Assembly (NCBI RefSeq): GCF_045679555.1
Contig: NC_092087.1
Coordinates: 79,849,305-79,913,304, forward strand
DNA length: 64,000 nucleotides
Direction: 5' to 3'
Source: Salvelinus alpinus
Taxonomy: Eukaryota > Chordata > Actinopteri > Salmoniformes > Salmonidae
Shown piece after piece: positions 11,733 to 25,943 of the stretch. Under the pieces are notes generated by a model. It saw only the letters and a list, made by a program, of their open reading frames with translations. It had not been told where the DNA came from and searched no databases. Every line of letters begins with the position of its first letter. Position 1 is the first letter of the stretch. The position numbers were made by a program, and so were the translations under genes.

Positions 11733-12579
11733 CACAAAGAACAGACCAGCAAGAGATTGACAACAAGATCAGTCTGCTACAGCAGAGGGCAATGGTATTT
11801 CTCATTGTAACACACAACCAGGCCGCTGGTGTCAGCGCCGATATATATAAATATATACATCAAGACATATTGGATTATCTACCATATTTACCTTTCAATA
11901 TGGCTTTACTCCCTGTCCACAGTCTGGAAATTGAAATATGAAATCAGCCAATATCAGATGCAAGCTTGTATCTCTATATATCGACCAACCACAGTCAATA
12001 TTAGGCCCCCACCAAAACAAATCTATCCAATCCATATGCATATCACACACATCATTGTGCATTTAACATATGGGCAACCCAGGCAAGCTGTTTATACCTG
12101 TGCATATGCAAAAATACATCAAGTGTGGCTGTAACAGTTGGGTGGTTCAGTTAGTTTAAACCGTGTGGCTGTGGATCTGTCTGGAATTGAATGGCCCCAG
12201 CCTTTATATAGTGAATGGCTGTGGCTTCAGTGGGACAATGGTAGGCTGTCATTAATCTCTGTCACATAATGAGTCTCGGTGCTGTTCCCAGTCACTCGAT
12301 TAGTAGTGTGTGGTAGACCTGGGCTGTAGTTTGGGGTTTGTGGGGGTGGGAGTTTGAGGCGAGCAGCCGAGGAGCTGAGCCTCTCAGCAACTCAGATCCA
12401 GGGTCATCCGCTACATGCCACTGGCTGGGGCCTGATTTAAATCCTATCACAACTTATAGACAATGTCTTATTTAGAGAGATATATTGCTTCTATTCTGAC
12501 CCGTTTGTTTTTTTAGGTATTTCTGTTGGGATTATTTATACTACACTGATGAATGGTGGGGATGGAATCGAATCGAATG
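11733..12579. other. Gene-free stretch
   Basis: Contains AT-rich microsatellite-like tatatataaatatata near 11841 and short ORFs without domains. Nothing else is recognised. Confidence 0.35.
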
Positions 12580-12667
12580 CCAGGTCGCAATTGTAAATGA
12601 GAACGTGTTCTCAATTTGCCTACCTGGTTAAATAAAGGTTAAATAAAATAAAAATAAAAAAAATAAA
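12580..12667 (+). mobile_element. Truncated SINE 3' tail (HpaI-type tail)
   Basis: The block AATTGTAAATGAGAACGTG..CCTGGTTAAATAAAGG followed by (TAAA)n is the 3' tail shared by salmonid tRNA-derived SINEs and their partner LINE. The tRNA-like head is missing, so this is a 5'-truncated copy. Confidence 0.7.
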
Positions 12668-12788
12668 TTCAGGGGAATTTCAGGATTGATTCCATTTAGA
12701 CCGAAATGGGGGGAAATTACGGTTGGAATTCAGAATAATTGGCGTGAATGAATATAACTCTTACAGGATTTAACTTAGCATGCACATA

Positions 12789-13057
12789 CAGGTAACTGCC
12801 AAAATAAAGGAAACACTTGCATAAATGAGGGATATAACGTATATTGAAAGCAGGTGCTTCCACACCATAGACATTAAAACCAGTTCCACACAGGTGTGGT
12901 TCCTGGTCCCCATCATGCTTAGGGTCATGTATAAAAAAAAGCTGGACAGGCCCAGTTGACCTTTGTTTTGTTTGTGGCAAGATCTGAGATCTTTGACTCA
13001 ACCAAATTGAATGAAGATGTTTTATGATGGTGTTTCCTTTAGTTTGGCAGTTACCTG
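12789..13057. mobile_element. Tc1/mariner-type MITE
   Basis: Inverted ends CAGGTAACTGCCAAAATAAA and TTTAGTTTGGCAGTTACCTG are flanked by TA at 12787-12788 and 13058-13059, the target duplication of Tc1/mariner elements. At 269 bp it is too short to code for a transposase. Confidence 0.8.
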
Positions 13058-13499
13058 TACACCACAACAATAACAATGCCAGAAATAGCCTATGTTTCTA
13101 CTAATATTTCTCAACTCAAAGCCTATATTCATTTTCAAACCAGCACTTTTCTGTTTGCAGACACAATATTCTTGGTGTGATGATGATGTTAGGTCCATTC
13201 TAGATCAAATGTAGTAGTCCCTGTGCAATTAAACGGGCTACATAGAAGATGAATTCCATTTTTAGAAACCTTCTTACACATCCCTACTTGTTTCATTTCA
13301 TTGGTTCCGCCATATGGGTTGTGTGTACATGTATGTATGCCACATCGAGTGTGTATGTTTGTGTGGGTGTGTTTTTGCCAGTTCCTGTGCCTGTCGGGTG
13401 TGTGGGTTGTTATGTGATGAGTGTCCAGGAAAGTGGAAGTGGTACAAGTTGACATTCGATTCCCTAACCAATCACATTGTCTGACCATTGTGTGTATCT

Positions 13500-13649
13500 G
13501 ATTGGGAGGGGGATGACTACAGTATATATTGACCATGGAGGGATATACAGTGAAGAAGGCATTGAAAGAAGGAGAGAAAGAACCAAAGTTCTACTACTAC
13601 CACTCACTGGTAGTTCAAGAAAGCAGCAAGACAAAAACCCATAAACAAC
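13500..13649 (+). promoter_or_regulatory. Putative core promoter and 5' UTR of the osteocalcin gene
   Basis: A TATA-like TATATATT lies at 13523-13530, about 120 bases ahead of the start codon, which would place transcription start near 13550 with a 5' UTR of about 100 bases. The inference rests on position and motif only; no expression data are available here. Confidence 0.4.
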
Positions 13650-15594
<1,945 letters not shown>

Positions 15595-16285
15595 ACAGAC
15601 TCTTTACTACGCAAACTGGAGAGAGAGAAAATACTCTCTTCCATTTCACCATCATGAAGCTACATTCTTGAGAAGGGATCAACCACTCCCAACAGTGTCC
15701 TTATAAGGGCATAGAAAACAAACACAAACAGGTTTCGTCCACGTTTTAGGGAGCAGACCGAGTTATGGGACTTTGCGAGACCAGCCACCAGTGAAATTGG
15801 GAGCTACAGTACTCGTAGTGCTGGCTGTAACTATATGTTTTGGGTAATGTAATAAATGGCATGTCTGATCCAAGATTTTGTAATATTGAGGAGAAGCTAT
15901 AAGCATATAGGAACCGAGTCCTGTGGTTATAAGGGCCTGCTAATGTAAATTGCTCAACACAATATCACGAAGAATGGTGCTAAAACCGCAAATGTATTGT
16001 ATCATAAATGTATTAATCTTTATATGTTTTGTAGTATTAGGTAGGCTAAAGCGCACATTATCATTTATCTGCAATGTATTATAACCATAAATATGAAATT
16101 ATTGTTTCCTGTTGGTAGTGTAACTATTGCTGATAGTCAATACTGTCATAGATTTGTATTGATTGATTTAGTGATGATAACAATCTTATACGGAGGGGTT
16201 TAGAAAGAGTGAGGACATCACAGTTTGTATGCAAACTCAAACCTTGTTGATGCCACTTTGACTACTGTCTTGCACATAAGTGCTG

Positions 16286-16291
16286 AATAAA
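16286..16291 (+). terminator. Polyadenylation signal AATAAA, osteocalcin
   Basis: AATAAA about 690 bases after the osteocalcin stop codon, followed by a T/GT-rich stretch (ttcgtgtttgggtgtttt), the usual arrangement of a cleavage site. An earlier AATAAA near 15850 could be used alternatively. Confidence 0.6.
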
Positions 16292-16508
16292 GTGGAGAAC
16301 ATTTTAACATTTCGTGTTTGGGTGTTTTCTTTATAGCAAATTGAGTACAGTATTGGGACCTAGACCATGTAGGCTTCTATACCAGTCTGTCTCAATTGCC
16401 CTCTTCGGTATTTGTTTGAATAAGTATTTTTTTTTATACCTAAAGACAAGATATTAACACATGAGGGTATAGCTCACTGACTGTCATCACTACTTCTACA
16501 GACTGTCC

Positions 16509-16662
16509 ACCACAGGAGGTTGGTGGCACCTTGATTGGGGAGGACGGGCTCGTGGTAATGGACGGAGAAGAATGAATGGAATGGTATCAAATACATTCCA
16601 TTTGCTCTGTTCCAGCCATTATTATGAACCGTCCTCCCTTCAACAGCCCTTCAACTGCTGAG
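16509..16662. mobile_element. Palindromic salmonid MITE, copy 1
   Basis: Starts with CCACAGGAGGTTGGTGG and ends with the complementary-type block GAACCGTCCTCCCTTCAACAG. The same family is present at 24242-24418 and 48752-48930. It has no coding capacity. The central palindrome is shortened in this copy. Confidence 0.7.
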
Positions 16663-17723
16663 TGTCCACATGGGAAAAACTATTTTCATGGCACTTCGAT
16701 ACTGAAGTTACTTTTTAGTAGAGGGCTAGGCAAACTTAACAGGTTAGGAGAATATGCGTAACAGGTTAGAAGACCGAGGTTAAAGGTTGAGAAAAGGGAT
16801 AGGGTTAGCAAAAATGCTCTCTTAACCTGCTACGAAAATCACTTTGTATCGAAGTGCCGTGAAAAGAGTGTTTATTCTGTCCTGTCCACACATCCACTTT
16901 ATAATACAGTATAGTATGTAATCCTTCTCATAACCATAGCCTGGCCTGTTGGTATTCACGTGACCACGCGTCCACAGATCAACCTACGATCTGTGTGAAA
17001 CTAGCCACAATAGGAGAATTTGCGGTTTGCCTTTAAAATAAATGTCCCCATTGAAAGTGATTCAAAACAATGCAAATCGTTGATTCATGCCATATTTGGA
17101 CTAGATCGTGCTAAACAAGGTCGGAATGTTGTTATATGCAATTTTTTTTTAATACAATAATTTGTTAATTTCACACCAAAAGTTAAAATCAGTTGAAATC
17201 GCACTGTGGATGTATTAGACTTTAGAATTGCATTGGTGGCATACTCATATGCACTGTACAGCCTTACATATGGATATTGGGACTATGAAATGGGGTATCA
17301 GCCTTCTCAGTGGCACTCACAGAACACAACTTTGTAGAATTTACACAAATATTCACATCTTTGCTCTTATTGCAGGACTTGACTGATGGAAATCCCCTTT
17401 CCAGTCAGTCTATTGTGCATATTGGACATTCATATTGCACTGTACAGCGTAACCTATGGACTGTGCACCCATGAAATGGGGTATAAGCCAACTCACTGAC
17501 ACTCACAGAAGACAAATGTGTAGCCTTTACACAAATATTAGTGTTTGTATCCGTTTACATCACTTTCCATGGGAAACCTTTATTTTGAAGGCCACTAAAA
17601 TCCACTATTGTGGCTAAACCTTATTGTGTCTAGTGTCATACAGTTCTACTTACGAACGGGGAAATAACGGGGAATTGGGAGTGAAAAGAAGTACCGTTTT
17701 GGAATTACGACTTTGTGGAAAAT
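16663..17723. other. Upstream region of tom1 with a diverged internal duplication
   Basis: No gene. Two diverged copies of about 120 bases lie roughly 190 bases apart (17247-17370 and 17437-17555), sharing GCACTGTACAGC, CATGAAATGGGGTAT-like and CTTTACACAAATATT blocks. The last 100 bases before the start codon would be the tom1 promoter/5' UTR; no TATA box is evident. Confidence 0.45.
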
Positions 17724-20700
17724 ATGGAGTTTCTCATAGGAAGCCCCTTTTCTTCTCCTGTTGGACAAAGAATTGGTAAGTCGGGAGAAATATTCCAGAA
17801 AGTTGTTCAATGCGGAGTCATCAAGCTAATTATGCGTCGCTCGATCTGCAACGTTGAATGACATCGCAACTAAACTTTAGAGACTTGAAAATTGTACCTA
17901 TCCAGCTAGCTATTTATTTCTGTTAAAACGTTTAATACATTTTGTGAAAGTTAGAGGGCTGTTTTGTTATAGAGGTAGGAATTAGGAATTGCAGCTACTT
18001 TTACTTGCTAAGTACTATATACGAACGTTAATGTGAATTTATGGTCGATATCTGCCTTGAAAGATGTGTTCTCAAACCAATAAAATTCTAGAAGCAGTCT
18101 AAAGTACCCTTATCGCTCATGTGATTCGTAATCTGTGGTGACATGACAGCAATATTGACGAATCACTGATGGCAATGGGTGGGTTTAGTGGCATAGAAGT
18201 TGTTGCTTAGTTCCTTATTCAAAACCTTGACTCACAAACCGTTTAAACTAGGCTCCATTTCAAGACAGAAATTATTATCAGCCTAACCAATGAACATTTC
18301 ACAATTTATGCCCAAAGAATTTAAATCCTAGTTATCTGGTTTCTTAACTGACATATCATTATTGCAGTCAAAGTTGGTCAACTTCCACATCATGTCTTGA
18401 AGGGCCTTTATGGCATACATAAACAGATTATGTCATTGATATCAACAAACTGTCTATATCAAATGCAGATCATGTTTTTATGTCACAGGTCTTTTGATGG
18501 AGATGAGCTATGGAAAGTTATGTCTACTGTCTCATCTAGTGAACGTGTTGACATCCTTGCTGACCTTACGTTCCTGACATCACACACACACAAACTCCTC
18601 TTACTTCATCCACTTTGCCCTCTCTCTCTCACATGGCATATATGCTTAGACTTCCCTGGAGGGAATGCGAACAGAAGCAGCTGACAGTCACATGAAATTG
18701 GGGGAGAGAGAGAGAGAGAGTGGCTTGCTTTGGCAATGTTAACATGTGTTTCCCATGCCAATAAAGCCCCTTGAATTGAATTGAGTGGGGGAAGGTGTGA
18801 GTGAGAGGGAAATTAGGGAGATTAGCAGAGAATTATAAGGACCAACTCAAGGGGCCACAGAGTGGAGTGCAACGAGGATGAAATGGGAACAAACATTCCT
18901 CAATAAATGCCATTTAGCTGAGTTTAGATCATTTGCTGGATTGTAAATACTTTAAACTGAATCATTATTCAATTAAAATCAACCAGCAATTGTTTATAAC
19001 AATTACATTTAGGCCAATGCCTGCTGAATAGATTTTACAGTAGGCCTATGTTTACGGTCGCTCATAGGCTAGGTGCTATTCTGTGTGTTATCTTGATATC
19101 GAGCTGCATTGATATGTATTGATAAGTATCGATAATGCTGGGGTATAAAATGTGACTTTGTAGTCTGCCTATCTGCATAATCATCCATGTTGTGTGTCTA
19201 TCTGCATACAGTAGGCATGATTAATCATCCATGTTCTTTGTTGTCTCAGACAGTCATAATAAGAGTATAATATCATATTGTTTGTCGTCTCAGACAGTCA
19301 TAATAAGGGGATAATATCTCCTGTTGATGTTGACAGAACGAGCCACCAGCGCCGCGCTGCATTCAGAAGACTGGGCCCTTAACATGGAGATATGTGACAT
19401 CATCAACGAGACAGACGAAGGGTAACTATGGATGGAGTCACAGAGGCCATTTTGTTTTCTATGTTTTTTTTATTGATGACTGTTTTGTACTGCGTCATTT
19501 TCGATGTCAAACCGTTAGCACCACTGATAATATGATATCAATAAATACAGTCTTTCTGGGATTTGATGCTGATCGTGCGTATGTGTGGTTTTCCTCCCTA
19601 GACCCAAAGATGCAGTCAAAGCCATAAAGAAGAGGATTGTTGGTAATAGGAGCTTCAGGGAGATCATGTTGGCTTTGACAGTGAGTATTATTTCAGGTCT
19701 TTCTATTCCATTTCCTGAGGATTGGAGTTCTCTTGATGGGGAATGTTGAATAATCTGGGTCTCTCACTGGGGATTGAAGAAAACGGGAACTGAGTGACTG
19801 AACTAAATGGGGTTATATACAGTACATGCTGCTCAGTGTGTTCCTTGCGGTGGGTGTATTTTCAGTCGTTCCTCCTGTATCTATTTTTAGGTTCTGGAGG
19901 CATGTGTAAAGAACTGTGGCCACCGGTTCCATGTTCTAGTGGCGTCCCAGGACTTTGTGGAGGGGGTTCTGGTCCGAGCCATCCTGCCCAAGAACAACCC
20001 TCCCACCACCCTGCACGACCGGGTGCTGAGCCTCATACAGGTGGGTTGCATCTCGCAGCTGGAGTCTGAAATGGCATCCTTTCCCCTACGTATATAGTGC
20101 ACCACGTTTGGGCTCTGGTGAATAGGGGGCCATTTCTGACGATCCATTTGGATCATATACAGGCACTGTACAACTCCGCTGTTTATTGACTGTTGATTTA
20201 GCTTGAACATTATCCCACTATTGCAAGACTGTAGAGTCCCTTGTTATTTTTTATTTTTTATTTTTTTTGCAGAAGCTCTTATCCAGAGCGACTTACAGTA
20301 GAGTGCATACATTTTATTACATTTTTTTTTTTACATACTGAGACAAGGATATCCCTACCGGCCAAACCCTCCCTACCGGCCAAACCCTCCCTAACCCGGA
20401 CGACCCTATGCCAATTGTGCGTCGCCCCACGGATCTCCCGGTTGCGGCCGGCTGCGACAGAGCCTGGGCGCGAACCCAGCCCAGCCTGGGCGCGAACCCA
20501 GAGACTCTGGTGGCGCAGCTAGCACTGCGATGCAGTGCCCTAGACCACTGCGCCACCCGGGACCGCAGTGATTTAATTAATTATAGACTGTGATGGTGTT
20601 ATTGCAGTGATTTAATTATCACGTCAATTGTCTATGGCCATTCATACATAATGTAAAGTCATTGATCAATTAGAGATGATGGAGAAATTGGTTGGAATGA

Positions 20701-23700
20701 CAACATTCATTACAAACTCAGAGCTTTATGGTAGGCAAATGCACATTTTCTCTGTTCATTCATAAAGTATCTTCTTTTGCTCCTCCCCTCTCAAACTATT
20801 CCTCTCTGTCTGTCTGTCTTTCTATCTATCTCTGTCTCTCTGTTTCTCTCTGTCTGTCTCTCAGGCGTGGGCCGATGCGTTCCGTAGCTCTCCCTCTCTG
20901 GGAGGTGTGGTCTGTGTGTACGAGGATCTGAGGAGGCGGGGCCTGGAGTTCCCTATGACCGACCTGGACGCCCTCTCCCCCATCCACACCCCCCTCAGGG
21001 TAAGGCTCATAGAGATCCTATAATTTACTGGTGATTTGTTATGTAATTCTATGGTGAACTTTGACCTTCCATGTCTGTTATCTCTGGATAGATCACTATT
21101 TATCTTACACACACACCGCCTTCCCACAAAGCATACTCTTTACTATGTTGAGGTTCCGATAGCTCAGTTGGTTGGAGCAGGATGTTTGCATTTCTGCATG
21201 AGCCACATGTCTGCTGTTTTGGATCAGATCGTGTGCTAACTGGCGCTATTATTACGTGGCTCTCTTTCTGTCGTTTCCTAGAGCATTCCAGAGAACGACT
21301 CCTCTGTTACAGTGCCAGCTCCACCACCTCAGAGTCAGACTCCCCGTGGCCCTGCTGCCCCTGCTGCCTCGTCCCCTACCCAGGCTGCATTGACTGCTGT
21401 GCCCCCACAACTCAGCGATGGACCCATCTCCATCTCTCCTGAACAGGTACTGAATAGATCATAAACGCATTACCCTTTTGATATTGTGATAATGCTCATG
21501 TACACACAGTGTGAGTAGATACTAGCTACAGTTAAACATTGGTTAACTGTGTTTAAAGTGTTGGTTCTGTTTAAGACCACTTTTGACTTATCTCTTCAAG
21601 TTGTTGGGAAAAGTGCCTAGGGGAAACTTCTGTATGTACCATCGTGGTTAAAGTGGTAAGGCCTGCCCATCCATGACGACGACGACTCCATAGCCTCTAT
21701 GATTCTTTGCCTCCTCTCCTCATGTCTTTCCCCAAAGCCTCATTTGAGAAAGCATTGACAAAGAGCCTAAGGATGCTACTGTTGATGAACTTTCAGGCCC
21801 AGAAGCTGAGAGTTGACCTGGCTCTGGTCAGGGGGAACCTGACTGTGATGACTGAGATGTTGAACCAGTTGACGCCTGGACAGAACCAGCAGGAGGACTC
21901 TGAGCTACTGCAGGTCTGTCTGCATGTCTTTCTTCCTCTCCTGCCTCTCTACTCCCTCTCTTTCTCTCGCTCCGTTTCTTCTTGCGGTCTCTTTCCCTGG
22001 TTATTGCCTTCATGTATTCAAATGCGCCTCTGTCATATATTCCAATTCAGTGTTATCAGGGAGTGAATCCTGGATGTTCTGACATCCCCCATCTGCCGCA
22101 CTCTCTCTCTCTCTCTCTCTCTTCTTGTCCCTGTAACCCCCCTCCTGCCCAACCCCCTCTGTTTGTGTGAGCAGCAGTTGTACCAGGTGTGTAGGGAGAT
22201 GCAGAGCCGTGTGGTGGAGCTGATCCCCAGGCTGGTGGACGAGGGCCTCATAGAGGAGCTGCTGGTCGTCAACGATGACTTAAACAATGCCTTCATCCGC
22301 TACGACAGGTAAGGCGGGGACACACACACACACACTAGACTTGGGTTACTTATGATATGTGTATTTGAGTATTTTGAAATAATGTGGCTCGAATCAACTA
22401 CTTCTATTGGAATTATTGAAAGTATTTTCAAATAATTTCCTATAAATACCCTACTATTTGAAAGTATTTTCAAATACTTATTTCGAATACTATTTTCAAA
22501 TACCTGTGTTAAATGCATGGGATTGTATTTGAGTCAGAGAAGTACTGTATATGAGTATTTTCAAAGTGATGCCAATACTTTCTAAGTGTATTTCCAAATG
22601 CTGTACATTCCAATATTCAACTACTTGTCTTTTCAAATATCCAAGTACTTACTTCCAAATATCTTTGAAAATAATTGAAATACCCTAAATAGTATTTGAA
22701 CCTAGGTCTGACACACACACACACACACACACATACTCGGCTACTTGCAGTCAGAAAGACACTGAAAATGAGACGCATGTATTACACAGTACAGAGTGTC
22801 CATGTTCTGAAGTCTGTACTTTCTCTTCTTCTCCCATGTTGTTTAGGTTTGACAGACTCAATAAGGCCCAGAGAACAGCTACAGAGCAGGTACAGTCATC
22901 TTTCACCTTTGTTTTTGTGTTTTACATCTAGTTCAGTAGGGCACAATGTTCAGATATAAATATATTGACGTGTACAGTAAGCAGTCATTTCAGCTCTCTT
23001 TAATTGCAACGTTCAATACGCTGCACCATCCTGAACACGACCCAATGTATCCTCTCCCTCTGCCCTATAGCAGACTCCTGCCAGGGCCAACCTCATTGAC
23101 CTCAGCCCTGTGCCCCAGTCCCTCAGCCAACCAGCAACCACCTCTGTGGCCGCCAGCCAACCCGCATTCAGCGCTCCCTCCAATCAGTGGCAGGCAGCCA
23201 ACCACAGTGAGTAGCATCTGTTTTGCATTAAAACTCTAGGCCTGTCGGGCTCCATTTCTTAATCTCTCTTTAACATTACCAAAGTATGAAAAAACATTGA
23301 CAAATAGCATATACACAAAAAACCAAAGCCCATATTCAAAGTCTCAAGAGTAGGAGTGCTGATCTTGGATCAGATCCTCCCTGTCCATATAATGGTATTC
23401 ATTATGATCTAAAAGGCAAAACAGACCCTAGATCAGCACTCCTACTCTGAGGCCGTGGTCATTGAATAAGAGAAGGTGATGTTGGTTTCTGTCTCACAAC
23501 CTGTCTCTGTATGTCAGGTGCACCAGAGGAGGACGAGTTTGACATGTTTGCCCAGACCAGGGGCAGCTCTCTGGCCGATCAGAGGAAGAGGTGAGACACC
23601 TTCACTGTGGTGCTGTAGGGTGTTCTTGTAACGGATGTGAAATGGCTAGCTAGTTAGCGGGTACGCGCTAATAGCATTTCAATCGGTTACGTCACTTGCT

Positions 23701-25426
23701 CTGAGACCTGAAGTAGGGTTTCCCCTTGCTCTGCAAGGGCCGCGGCCTTTGTGGAGCGATGGGTAACGATGCTTCGTGGGCGACCGTTGTTGATGTGTGC
23801 AGAGGGTCCCTGGTTCGCGCCCGTGTCGGGGCGAGGGGACGATGTAAAGTTATACTGTTACATTGATGCTGTTGACCCGGATCACTGGTTGCTGCGGAAA
23901 AGGAGGAGGTTGAAAGGGGGGTGAGTGTAACGGATGTGAAATGGCTAGCTAGTTAGCGGGTACGCGCTAATAGCATTTCAATCGGTTACGTCACTTGCTC
24001 TGAGACCTGAAGTAGGGTTTCCCCTTGCTCTGCAAGGGCCGTGGCTTTTGTGGAGCGATGGGTAACGATGCTTCGTGGGTGTCAGTTGTTGATGTGTGCA
24101 GAGGGTCCCTGGTTCGCGCCCGTGTCGGGGCGAGGGGACGACGTAAAGTTATACTGTTACATTCTATCAGTATACAAATATCAAAACACACTGAAGAAAT
24201 GTACACCAAAGATGACTGTTATACATATTATGGTATGTAGTCCACAGGAGGTTGGTAGGCACCTTAATTGGGGAGAACGGGCTTGTGGTAATGACTGGAG
24301 CGGAATCAGTGGAACGGTAACAAATACATCAAACGTGGTTTCCATTTGTTTGATGCCATTCCATTTGCTGCGTTCCGGACATTATTATAAGCCATCCTCC
24401 CCTCAGCAGCCTCCACTGATGTAGTCTTGTGTGTGTCCAGTATGCGGTACGAGGACCCAGGAGCAGTGGAAGGACTGGCTGGAGCCCTGGACACCAGGTT
24501 ACAGGTCACTGGAGCGGTAATGTTTCTCATTCATTATCTACGGTCAACATAGCATATCCTACGGAAAGCACAGGGTAGGATATATATATTTTGGTCTAAA
24601 AATACTGACTTAAATGCCTTCAATTTACTGTTGATTTACGTTCTGAATCATACTGTTACTGCCAGCAATAAGGGTGTAACTTTCCGGAAGGGACTGTTTC
24701 GATGCAGACAACAGCAATGAGCCAATGTCCAACACACAGTCCCAGTTAAATAACAGTTACGGAGCTACTCTATTAGCGACGATGCAGAAATGGGTTTGAA
24801 TGAAAACACGCATTCACACACTGAGGCCCTGAGGACTAGACCCCACTAGAAACATCTGCCTTGTGCCGTTCTACTAAGACTCAAACATCCCTCTGTTTCC
24901 TTTCTACCCTTCTTCTTCTTTGTTCTGTTTCTCTCCCTCCCCCTCAGATTCCTTCGTCTAAGCCTAGCCCTAAGAACTCCACCCTGGAAGACGTTGACAG
25001 ATGGCTGTCTGCGGACACAGAAACGGTAAGACGGGGACTTTTTAATGTGGTGTGTTTTCTTGACGTTTCAACAAACATGAATGGGTTGCCATGAGTTGCT
25101 ACGTGTACTTGTTTCATGTTACAGCAACCAGAGGCTGGGGACAGGGAAGGTCTGACCAGTGAGGGTAAGTCTTTTTTTCCTTCCCTTTTTAACCATCGTT
25201 ATTGCCAAGATCCTATTTCAGCCTGTGCCAGTAGAAATCAGTGTTGCAAAATACCCACACAATACCCACTCTCTCTCCCTCAGAGTTTGACAAGTTTCTG
25301 GAGGAAAGGGCGAAGGTGGCCGACCACATTCCCTCAACACGCAGCCTGCCCCCCGTCTCGTCCAGGCCCCCGCCACAATCTGCCCGGCCACAGGAGAGCT
25401 CCCATGACCAGCTTTTCTCACTCTGA
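17724..25426 (+). CDS. tom1: TOM1, VHS-GAT endosomal sorting adaptor, 15 exons
   Basis: Complete gene for a 501-aa target of Myb1 protein (human 492 aa), an endosomal adaptor that binds ubiquitinated cargo, Tollip and clathrin. Coding exons: 17724-17775, 19337-19421, 19602-19680, 19891-20040, 20865-20999, 21282-21446, 21797-21913, 22175-22308, 22847-22889, 23071-23206, 23518-23590, 24441-24516, 24948-25025, 25125-25164, 25284-25426. All phases match and all sites are GT-AG. The start [17 protein letters not shown] is typical of the family. The VHS domain spans residues about 17-150 ([40 protein letters not shown]). The GAT domain spans about 222-305 ([31 protein letters not shown]). A clathrin-box-like LIDLS is in exon 10; [19 protein letters not shown] is in exon 11; the protein ends [17 protein letters not shown] favours tom1 over tom1l2. 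Introns hold SINEs, MITEs and an LTR-type miniature element. Confidence 0.95.
18721..18785 (+). mobile_element. LINE/SINE 3' tail fragment
   Basis: The block TTGCTTTGGCAATGTTAACA..CCCATGCCAATAAAGCCCC..TTGAATTGAATTGAG is a common fish retroposon 3' end with a short tandem tail. It follows a (GA)n run. Only the tail is present; it lies in tom1 intron 1. Confidence 0.6.
20270..20562 (-). mobile_element. SmaI-type salmonid SINE (minus strand)
   Basis: Read on the minus strand it begins CCCGGGTGGCGCAGTGGTCT, a tRNA-derived head with A-box-like GGCGCAGTGG and B-box-like GGGTTCGCGCCC, followed by the body (GGCGACGCACAATTGGC, GGGTTAGGGAGGGTTTGGCC) typical of salmonid SmaI-related SINEs. The body contains two small internal duplications (CTGGGCGCGAACCCAG twice, ACCGGCCAAACCCTCCCT twice). 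It lies in tom1 intron 4. Confidence 0.85.
21150..21240 (+). mobile_element. Possible tRNA-derived SINE fragment
   Basis: GATAGCTCAGTTGGTTGGAGC resembles a tRNA A-box region, but no clear B box or cloverleaf follows, so it is not a functional tRNA gene. It lies in tom1 intron 5 and is possibly a short retroposed head. Confidence 0.3.
22336..22712. mobile_element. AT-rich palindromic MITE in tom1 intron 8
   Basis: The ends ACTTGGGTTACTT and TTTGAACCTAGGTCTGA are imperfect inverted copies. The interior is built from repeated CAAATA/TATTTG blocks that can fold on themselves. Two short CA microsatellites border it (22320 and 22712). No coding capacity. Confidence 0.5.
23345..23450. mobile_element. 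Short MITE with near-perfect inverted ends
   Basis: AGAGTAGGAGTGCTGATC at the left and GATCAGCACTCCTACTCT at the right are perfect inverted copies about 106 bases apart. It lies in tom1 intron 10. Too small to code. Confidence 0.75.
23627..24161 (+). mobile_element. TRIM-like miniature LTR retrotransposon in tom1 intron 11
   Basis: Two direct repeats of exactly 236 bases (23627-23862 and 23926-24161), each starting TGTAACGG and ending TTACA, flank a 63-base middle. The middle begins with a primer-binding-site-like TGATGCTGTTGACCCGGAT, close to the complement of the tRNA-His 3' end, and closes with a purine tract GAAAGGGGGGTGAG directly before the second repeat. A 4-base duplication TTCT (23623-23626, 24162-24165) borders the whole. 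There is no coding region, so it depends on another element for movement. The two LTRs differ at about six positions (about 2.5 per cent), suggesting a fairly young insertion. Each LTR contains GGTTCGCGCCC, resembling a Pol III B box. Confidence 0.8.
24242..24418. mobile_element. Palindromic salmonid MITE, copy 2
   Basis: Starts CCACAGGAGGTTGGTAGG and ends CAGCAGCCTCCACTG. The two halves are imperfect inverted copies meeting near 24330. It sits 22 bases before tom1 exon 12, so it supplies nearly all the sequence ahead of that splice acceptor. Confidence 0.8.
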
Positions 25427-25708
25427 GAGAACGGCGCACGCACAGCAGAGGTGGACTCCCAGGTCGACACATAGTCTTAGCCAACACATAGGATGAACAC
25501 GCACAGTGCCTCGCTACCTTTTTAATCATAGTGTTTCTACTTTGAAATGAAGATATTTTTCAGTCTTCACTTTGTGCTGTTGCTGTAGTTAAAGTCTATG
25601 ACATGATGACAATCGGTTATGCTGTGGTGGCACTTTACTTTACCTTATCAATGTATATATATATCACCTGAGTATGCGTACTTGGTTACACACACACTGC
25701 GTGGTGGT

Positions 25709-25910
25709 CTTTTTTTTTTTTTGGAATCTTTATTTAACTAGGCAAATCAGTTAAGAACAAATTCTTATTTTCAATGACGGCCTACACCGGCCTAACCCGG
25801 ACTCCCAATCACAGCCGGTTGTGATACAGTCTGGATTCGAACCAGGGTGTCTAGTGACGCCTCTAGCGCTGAGATGCATTGCCTTAGACCGCTGCACCAG
25901 TCGGGAGGCC
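25709..25910 (-). mobile_element. tRNA-derived salmonid SINE with HpaI-like tail (minus strand)
   Basis: On the minus strand it runs from GGCCTCCCGACTGGTGCAGC (tRNA-like head) through CTGGTTCGAATCCAGACTG (good B box) to AATAAGAATTTGTTCTTAAC, GATTTGCCTAGTTAAATAAA and a poly-A tail. It lies in the tom1 3' UTR. Confidence 0.85.
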
Positions 25911-25943
25911 CCACTCGGGTATCACATCATTCAAAAACCTATA

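Noticed and set aside
20380-20562. Possible tRNA gene (A and B boxes)
   Set aside because: The tRNA-like head belongs to a SmaI-type SINE with full SINE body and tail; no functional cloverleaf. The same applies to 25709-25910 and 38387-38557.
24242-24418. Long self-complementary segment that could be a microRNA-like hairpin
   Set aside because: Same palindrome occurs at 16509 and 48752; it is a MITE family, not a locus-specific RNA gene.
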